NCBI GenBank assembly: GCA_009746045.1
Contig: RPFO01002042.1
Coordinates: 1-38,066 of the forward strand
DNA: 38,066 bases
Origin: Mesostigma viride
Lineage: Eukaryota > Streptophyta > Mesostigmatophyceae > Mesostigmatales > Mesostigmataceae
Reading direction: 5' to 3'
Below, piece by piece: positions 31,724 through 38,066 of the stretch. A program made the position numbers and the translations under genes. The notes under the pieces are model-generated. The model was not told where the DNA came from and made no database searches. It saw nothing but the letters and a program-made list of their open reading frames with translations. Each line of letters begins with the position of its first letter. Within the stretch, counting starts at the first letter, position 1.

Positions 31724-33703
31724 AACACCAGTCTTTGTGGATGCGTTTCAGTCAGCTGTGATCGAGTTGCTGGTGGTTGTTACCTGTGGGACATTTCTTG
31801 TGGGGGGAGACTTGGTCCATATTTCAGGCTTGTCTTACATGATGCAGTGGCACTTTCGGGCTGGAGGGTTAATTGTGGCCCGGCCTGCCGGTTTAGCTTC
31901 AGTGCTCTCATGTCGGCCTTTCCCTTGGCCTGTCGTGGTTTTGTTGTTACCACCTATTGACAGTGCCAATATCTTTTGACAAGAGCTTTCAGTTATGTCT
32001 ACTGTATTATTTTCAGGTCGTCTGTGACTGACGCCACATGGGATGAGATAGGAGGTACTCGGCTATCATTGCTAATTACTTTAATGCATGCCCATTGGGC
32101 CATGCATAGTGTATATTTTTCATGCATGCACGCCATTATGTATCGCTGGGTCCATCCCATCAAATGCTTGTTTATTGCCAGGTCTGGTGGAAGTCCGTAA
32201 GTACTTGCGTGTCATGCGCATGGGCATGTTTATAGTACTATGCTAATCTATTTAGAAACATAATTACACGGAAGTTACAAATCTCATCTGCATCATGCCC
32301 CAAGACACTACATTAAACAATCAAATAAAATTATAACATGCCTCCGTTGGGATATCATGTAGCACATATTCCTTGCTGAATGGGTGGAGGTGGGTCAAGC
32401 CGCGACATCGAAATAAGGTAACTCTAACCTATCTAGTCTACAAAATCCTAACTACACTTCTCCCCAAAGCGCCCCTTCCGCTTTGGGGGAGGGGGCTTGC
32501 CCACAGGGGCTGGCGTGTGAGCCGGGACATTGGTCATCCACCTCTTCTTGTTCTGCATAGGAACAGAGAGCGAAGAAGTTCGGTGTGGGGACCCCTTCTC
32601 GTGGTAATGCGTTACATGTACTCCCCACCGGGCTTTGCTCTTCATGGGTTCATAAAGACAACAATTATTCAGTAAGAATTAATAAATTAGGAACATATAT
32701 CCGTTGGGAGTCACTGTTACACATATATACCTGCAAAGGGGCATATGATTTTAATACATTCTGAGCTACAACCTGCACGTGCATGGGTTTAGTTAACTGG
32801 CACCTATACTACAGGCCTGACATGGGGTGGAGCTTCAGTGCTTCCCCGCCTTCTCCTTCTCCCACACTGGGTGCTCCGCCTCCTTCTTCTCCGGCCCTGC
32901 CCGTGGGTGCACCGGCCCCGCCTCCTCCTTCTCCTCACGGGACGATTCGCGCTCCACGCATGGCTGCAGCATCAGTTAGCACGGGCAAGACATAGCAGTA
33001 ACCGCGCTATGGCTGTTCTAGCACCAGCCTAGCAGCCTGCCATGATCAGTCAGCAAACCCACGCCAGCTAAACCCTTGGCTGTCACAACCAGTCCATGCA
33101 TCATTAAGTATGGGTACGGGGAAAGCTTCCCGCATATCCATGCCCATATGGATGGCAGCAACACAAGGACTGGCACCCTAGCCCCCCCGTGCACACACAA
33201 AAGCGTGGGTCGTGGCTTCCACGCCCCATCCGTCATGCATGACAGCGCGTAATTTACTCGCATTCACACCGGGCTGCATCCCAGCGCCGTTGCTGTCCCC
33301 ATGTGACACGTCGGCTGATTAAGCAGATACACAGCTGAGTCTGATGTAAACCGCTAAACCCCAAACCCATGCACACCACAGTCAAGGACGCGTGCATGTC
33401 AAGCCATGCCAATTGTGAACCGTACAGCAATTTACTTTTCAAGCCTGAAGAGGTGTATAGGAGATAGTAGCCTGGAAGAGGTTACAGGGGCACATGTCCA
33501 TTAGCGAGCGGAACAACACAGCATACACCCTACAAGCGTACCGCACAATGTCCTCCTGCAATTGTCTGCAGATCTCCCAATGCCGCAGACATCTCCACTG
33601 CTCTCATGGCGATTGCAAATGCTTGATGCCGCACCTCTGCTTACAGCAGAAAAGCTTCCTCCGGGCGAGGCACCTGACTGGAACCAACACCCATTCCTTG
33701 GCT
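31724..33703. other. Convergent 3' spacer with shared repeats
   Basis: No gene is supported. It contains the inverted partner (32197-32310) of the repeat behind the dioxygenase, and direct copies near 32345 and 32675-32785 of the repeat at about 18690-18800. A proline-rich frame at 32783-32995 and frames near 33.5 kb look like chance openings. The region is AT-richer than the flanking genes. Confidence 0.6.
32197..32310. repeat. Shared 3'-spacer repeat, copy B
   Basis: This is the inverted, diverged copy of 19596-19704: it starts GTAAGTACTTGCGTGTCATG and continues through AGTACTATGCTAATC. It lies about 470 bp downstream of the orphan gene stop at 31723, in the same relative orientation as copy A behind the dioxygenase. 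Confidence 0.7.
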
Positions 33704-34814
33704 TCACAACGTGGCCATGACAGCATCGTGAATCTGCTTCGCCAACGCCCACACTTCAGGACCCGCGCCCTGCACCGCCATGGCCACAGGCTGCACCGCT
33801 GCAATCGATGCAGCATTCACTGCCTGCGCCGCACCATGTACTGCATGCACGAAAGCCAATCCTGGCTCGGTTATCATGGTCTTGCCCGATTCCTGCTGCT
33901 TCTTCTTCTTCGATGCGGTCATGCGCACTTTATACCCCTTCCTCTCCAAGCACGCCTTCAGCACCTGGCTCGTGCGGTGCTGAATATGCTTCTGAAGGCG
34001 CGCCTTCTAAACACGAAATGTTGGCAATGTATGATTCCCAAACGGCATCATAGGCACATAATCAGTCCCATTAATTGCTTTGCGGCAGTCAATGCACCAG
34101 AACACCTGTTGAAAAAAGAAGGTTATGCGCGCTAGCGATTACCCGCGGCAAGAAGCAATCAACACGCCTCGCTAACAACTGCAACCACAATGTAATTCAT
34201 GACGGGCCACTCACCGCTACCCTGCTCTCCTGATTCAATGTCTCCCCATTCTCAAGGCCTCCATTGTAAACCTCTCCGTCTTCACCATCGTCATCGTCTT
34301 CCTCTTCCTCCACTCCGACGTATCCGTGTTTCCTTTTCCTAAGATACCTAGGGTTGTTCAAGTCGTATGTGCGGCGTTGGCACACTTCCAACAAAATTTT
34401 GGCCGCCTCTACCCATTACCATTTATTCGTACTATCATAACATATCCAGGCGTTTGAAAAATCATTCCCTCGTTCGAACTTCTACCCCTGGGCGTCCATG
34501 ACGAGGCAGTCACGACGGGACGCAGATGCACAAAAATAAAACAAGGCGACATCCCTTCAATCATTGACCAAAAAACAGAATACGCGCAGAACTTGGATTT
34601 CAACACCACGCACCCATTACCAGCGAGCACGGCTGGCCTGCAACCGCCATCATTTCATAACCAGAAGCCAGGGCCCACACTCCATCCCGTTACCTCATCT
34701 TCCACGCACGGCTTCCGCTGCTTCCCTCTGCTCTTTCGCATTCTCCGCCAGCAACCTCGCCTTCTCCTCGTCCAACAATCCACTAAGAATAAAATCCCCT
34801 CTATTGGACGCCAT
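33704..34814 (-). pseudogene. Three-exon CxxC...HxxxH protein with in-frame TAG
   Basis: Exons 34814-34710, 34406-34215 and 34105-33704 join in phase 0 (35, 64 and 133 codons). Exon 1 starts MASNRGDFILSGLLDEEKAR and is coiled-coil-like. Exon 2 has a basic patch (YLRKRKHGY) and an acidic run. Exon 3 begins VFWCIDCRKAINGTDY, and its frame stays open for 100 residues on both sides of a single TAG at 34009-34007, passing through LQKHIQHRTSQVLKACLE. CxxC followed by HxxxH suggests a zinc-binding fold, possibly DNA-binding. Either the TAG is a nonsense mutation or the protein ends there and the remainder is a chance opening; the composition of the remainder argues for mutation. The gene sits at the right end of the element and reads inward. 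Confidence 0.58.
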
Positions 34815-35265
34815 TCAGACGAACTTTGCTAGCGTCTTTTCACCGGCCCCAGCACACATAATCTATAGCCGCTTACTGACAACGGCCGACAACGACAACT
34901 GCTGAATAGGCGAAAAAGGCTGATAACTACATTTTTATATTTCGCTGCATTTGCTAATAGACACGCACGTTCTCCCACTTCTCCATTACAATATAATTAT
35001 CCATCTGGCCGTGTACAGGCAAAGATCCCCGAAGTAACTTACTGAAACGTATCTTACAGCATCGGATCACTGGCACCTAATCTACAGGTGGTAGATTACC
35101 AACCAAGACCCGTCGCGGTAATTTACTCTGTCGGTAATGTACTACCAAAGATGTGCAGTCGTAACGTTACTCTTACTTACGGCTAGTAAAATTACTACGT
35201 AGGATAATAGGTAGTAATGATTACGGCGTTGGATCTCACGCCTCGTATCTAGGTAGTAAGATAAG
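34815..35265. repeat. Right subterminal region of CACTA element
   Basis: From about 35081 inward motifs such as GGTAATTTAC, GGTAATGTACTACC, GGTAGTAATGATTACG and TCGTAATTTACG are scattered in both orientations. They resemble the 15-bp unit amplified at the left end but are not in tandem. The portion at 34815-35080 is AT-rich and should contain the promoter of the inward-reading zinc-finger-like gene; no specific site is visible. Confidence 0.65.
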
Positions 35266-35321
35266 ACCTCGTAATTTACGCCTCGGATCATTTTTACTAC
35301 CCTCGGACGAAAAGTATAGTG
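35266..35321 (-). repeat. Right terminal inverted repeat of CACTA element
   Basis: This is the exact reverse complement of 10109-10164, ending ...AAAAGTATAGTG. The bases just outside are CCGCAGCTGC, part of a reverse-transcriptase gene. They do not match the bases outside the left end, so no target duplication can be assigned. Confidence 0.93.
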
Positions 35322-36782
35322 CCGCAGCTGCCGCAGGACGCACCCGCCGTGATGAGAGGTTGCGGGGCAAAGAGCTGGTGGCGGAGAGCGATGGCGTAAA
35401 GGGCCGGAACCAGTGTGAACAAAGGGCTCATGGGGAGGGCGCGCAGGAATGCGGACCCCACGCTCCCCTCAAGGGAAACGGAGTGAAGCCAAGCCTTCCC
35501 CTGATCGTTCAAGCTCGCATGCAGACCCATCCAGTCGGCACAGCTAGTGTAGTATACCCGCGTAGGTCTTTTGTTGTTTTTCATGAACGCAGGCAGGGAA
35601 GACACTAGGACTGACGACAGTGGACACGCCGGGCGTGCCCCGGGGCAGGCGACGGTGGACGGCCTGAGCGGGGCGGACGAGGTCGCAAGCCTGCTGGATC
35701 CCGAGGTAAGAATCCTGCACAGCCTGCACAAAGGGAAAGGGGGATGGGGTGACCAAGTCGGGAATGGCGCTGACGGCGCTGGGGACCAACCGGCGGATCT
35801 CCGCCCAGGCCTGAGCAACAGAGCCAAGGAAGGCGGCGGGGGCGAGGCGGGCGGCGCGGGTGAGCCCACACCCGCCCATGCGGCAGGGGAGGGTGGCCAA
35901 GCGCATGGAGTGAGCGGGCAGGCTAGGGCCGGGGAGGAGCACCTGCAAGGCGGCCTGAATGCGCTCGTCATGGCCTTCCGCGGCAAGCCGCACCAAGTGG
36001 GGGGGAGCGCCACGGAGCCAGTGAACCACCCGCGGGTGGGCGCAAAACCACAGGAGGAGCCCGTTGGTCTGGGGGTCCTTGAGGCGCGCCCAAGTCTCAA
36101 GGACATGGGTGCGCTGTTCCACGGTGGCCCGGAGCTCCTCTTCGACGTAGGCAGGGTCACCCACAGGGACGCCCAGGCACGAGAAACCGCGCGCCCGCGC
36201 CAATGCCCCCGGGATAGCCGCGGGGAAGCCAGAGCAGTCCCCCTGGGGCGAAAAGACGGCACACTTGGGGAGGGTGAGCCGAAGGTTGATGGCCGCCATG
36301 GCCACTTCAAGGGCAGCCAGGGCGGCAACCACAGCGTCGGCCGGGCCAAGGGCATGGATATCGTCCATGTAGGCGAGGAGCACGACATCCGGGTGCGCAG
36401 CGTGGACACCTTGGAGAGCCTTGTGCAGCGGGGCAGACAGGTAAAAGGGGCCGAGGGGGTCACCTTGCTGGGTTCCCGTGCGGGAAGCGATGTCGGCGAA
36501 CGTCCCATCCTCCATGAGGAAGGAGAGTTGAGTGGGTTCGCCGTAGCAGGCTGCTGTCCACGCAAGAAGGTCAGGGAACGCCTCGCCGACGGCCTCAAAG
36601 ATGCTAGCCTTGGTGACAGCATTGAACGCATTGTGGCAATCCACCTTCAGCGCCACATGGGTCGGATGCGTCTCGAGGTAGGCCTGAACTGTGTGCACGA
36701 TGATGTCGCTGCCCCCTTTGGTGGCGACGCCAAGCTGGGCCGCGACGGACTCCTCAGTATCACTCCGGTTGGGGCAGAAGTA
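35322..36782 (-). mobile_element. Non-LTR retrotransposon copy 1, cut by CACTA end
   Basis: The minus-strand protein shows QLGVATKGGSD, KVDCHNAFNAV (motif A), RTGTQQGDPLGPFYL (motif B) and LLAYMDDIHALGP (motif C, YMDD), typical of non-LTR elements with a C-terminal restriction-like endonuclease. The frame shifts near 35545, after KTYAGILH, where four extra bases relative to copy 2 occur. It then runs to APQPLITAGASCGSCG, where the zinc knuckle is cut by the transposon terminus. The knuckle end and the endonuclease are missing. The 5' end at 36782 is also truncated, since the N-terminal part of the polyprotein is absent. It is a dead copy. Confidence 0.85.
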
Positions 36783-36796
36783 GGTGTTATATATAT
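36783..36796. repeat. 14-bp target duplication, left copy
   Basis: GGTGTTATATATAT here is repeated exactly at 37869-37882, immediately flanking the 5'-truncated retrotransposon copy between them. Length and position fit a target-site duplication made by non-LTR integration. Confidence 0.7.
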
Positions 36797-37868
36797 TAAA
36801 AATATAATTACTTACAGCAGAGTGAAATCACTCAAACCAAAGCAAACGCCCAGCTATAAACCTATATACAGAGCCATGTCAAAGCTCTATACTACGATAA
36901 GACCAATGGAAACGCCTAACGGGAGGAACCTAATAGCCCTGCTGCACCGCAAAATCAGCCCGCGTACGGCGGAGCATGATGTCAGCCATGGCCCGAGTCA
37001 GCGCCACCGACAGGCGCTGACGCCAATATGACGTCCAGGTCCGCGCCGACCATGGGGCCCGCTGGCCCTCCAGGTCCAGCCGGTCCTCCCGGAGCCGGCA
37101 ACACTCCTTGAAGAAGGCGGAGGTCAGGGGCCCCATGGCCCCAAACTCCTCCAGGACAAAGGGCACCACACGATGGTGCCCGACGTCGCCGTAGGCCAGG
37201 AGCTTGGCCCGCTCCGCCCGGTCCGCCGTGTAACCTGCCGTGAGGGAGGCCCCAGCCACGTGGCTAAGAGCCAAGGGCCGCGCCACCGAAACGTCAATAA
37301 GCAGATGCCGGCCACCCCCCTCAAAGTCCAGCACCACGATGTCAGGCCGGTGGTTGGGGGAATAGAAGGCAGCGCCATCCGCATCCTCGGACCGGATGTT
37401 CGCGTGGGGGAAAACCGACCGAATCATGGCGAGCACCACCGTCAGGAGGACAGTGTGCAAATACAAATACCAATTCTGATTCTGTTGGCCCCCCATGCAG
37501 GCAAGGTAGTGAGTCCCCGTGGGATCCAGCGGCTGCCCACAGCTACCACAAGGCCGCCCGGCCGGAACAAGAGGCTGCGGGGCAAATAGCTGGTGCCGGA
37601 GCGCCACCGAGTAGTGGCTGGGAGCCAAGGCGAATGGGGGGCCATGGGAAGAGCACGAAGGTACGCCGAGCCCACACTCCGCAAGGAAAGCGAGAACAGC
37701 CACGCACGTCCCTGGGCGTTGAGGTCCGCGAAAAGAGCAATCCAATCAGCCGTGTGCAGAATACCCGCGTAGGTTTTCTGGTGTTTATCGATGACGCGAG
37801 CAGGGAATGCGGCGGGAGATTGAACGGAGGCGACCGAGGGAGTGCCGCGAGGGAGGTGGCGCTGTAGG
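36797..37868 (-). mobile_element. Non-LTR retrotransposon copy 2, 5'-truncated, RLE domain
   Basis: This minus-strand fragment of the same family as copy 1 begins near LPRGTPSVASVQSP and continues through KTYAGILHTADWIALFADLN. After a frameshift near 37.62 kb, the zinc knuckle CGSCGQPLDPTGTHYLAC (CX2CX9HX3C) is followed by a restriction-like endonuclease with HRPDIVVLDF and LLIDVSVARP, the PD...D signature. The protein stops at 36930, and an AT-rich tail ends at 36797 (minus strand ...TAATTATATTTTTAAT). The intact C-terminus shows what copy 1 has lost. Flanking 14-bp repeats mark it as an independent retrotransposition event. Confidence 0.83.
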
Positions 37869-37882
37869 TGGTGTTATATATA
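37869..37882. repeat. 14-bp target duplication, right copy
   Basis: GGTGTTATATATAT, identical to 36783-36796, adjoins the truncated 5' end of non-LTR copy 2. Confidence 0.7.
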
Positions 37883-38066
37883 TGTCCTGTTATAACTGGA
37901 TAAACTTCAGGGTTGAAAATCAACACCTATACTGAATGTTGACTGGAGGACACGTACCTCATTTCTGCTTGTTAATTGTCTTCAGGCTCAGCTTCATCCT
38001 ACGCCATGACTTTCCCTTGGAATCATGAACAGGCGCACATCACGCTGTTTGCGGAGGCTGGCCATG
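37883..38066. other. Window edge, no assigned gene
   Basis: A short frame starting MTFPWNHEQAHITLFAEAGH is open from the ATG at about 38005 to the window end, after an acceptor-like TTGTCTTCAG at about 37985. Twenty codons are too few to judge. It could be the start of a host or retroelement exon continuing to the right. Confidence 0.2.

Larger units (their letters stand above)
10109..35321. mobile_element. 25.2-kb CACTA/EnSpm transposon with cargo genes
   Basis: Both ends carry the same 56-bp sequence in opposite orientation, beginning CACTATAC, without a mismatch. CACTA at the tips, subterminal copies of a short motif and an internal CACTA-type transposase gene identify the superfamily. 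Eight genes lie inside, including a 2-oxoglutarate dioxygenase, a protein kinase and a USP-like protein, which is far more than the usual one or two CACTA genes. The same minisatellite family recurs in three intergenic regions between divergent genes, which argues that the interior is one unit and not host DNA between two separate insertions. No 2-8-bp target duplication matches (ACA before the left end, CCG after the right), so one end may have been remodelled after insertion. Confidence 0.82.

Overview
The window looks like nuclear DNA of a eukaryote, most likely a chlorophyte green alga. Genes are interrupted by introns with GT...AG ends of about 150-530 bp, coding DNA is GC-rich, intergenic DNA is full of minisatellites, and the transposase gene is followed 40 bp after its stop by TGTAA, the polyadenylation signal typical of volvocine algae. 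The species cannot be named from the sequence. No rRNA, tRNA or CRISPR array was seen.

The dominant object is a 25.2-kb DNA transposon at 10109-35321. It is bounded by a perfect 56-bp terminal inverted repeat starting CACTATAC. It has short-motif subterminal repeats, mainly a 15-bp array at the left end, and encodes a CACTA/EnSpm transposase of Plavaka-like type with an N-terminal BAH domain. Eight genes are arranged as alternating divergent and convergent pairs: an acidic coiled-coil protein (10988-12423, -), the transposase (13166-17724, +), a 2-oxoglutarate/Fe(II) dioxygenase (19718-20716, -), a four-exon orphan (21519-22933, +), a G-rich repeat gene ending in a USP-like peptidase domain (about 23553-26286, +), a protein kinase (28017-29198, -), a possible F-box-like orphan (30479-31723, +) and a CxxC/HxxxH protein with an in-frame stop (33704-34814, -). 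The three intergenic regions between divergent genes carry the same minisatellite family. The convergent 3' spacers carry other shared repeats and long tetranucleotide arrays, including about 600 bp of (GGGT)n.

The flanks are retrotransposon graveyard. On the left (about 6806-10018, -) lies a frameshifted APE-endonuclease non-LTR element. On the right (35322-37868, -) lie two copies of a non-LTR family with a restriction-like endonuclease. One is cut by the CACTA end inside its zinc knuckle. The other is a 5'-truncated copy flanked by a 14-bp direct repeat. The first 6.6 kb and the last about 180 bp hold nothing I can identify.

Several genes are broken by one-base shortfalls in runs of G or C, so sequencing under-calls rather than decay may explain some frameshifts. 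The two ends of the large element lack a matching target duplication, so its history is not a simple insertion.
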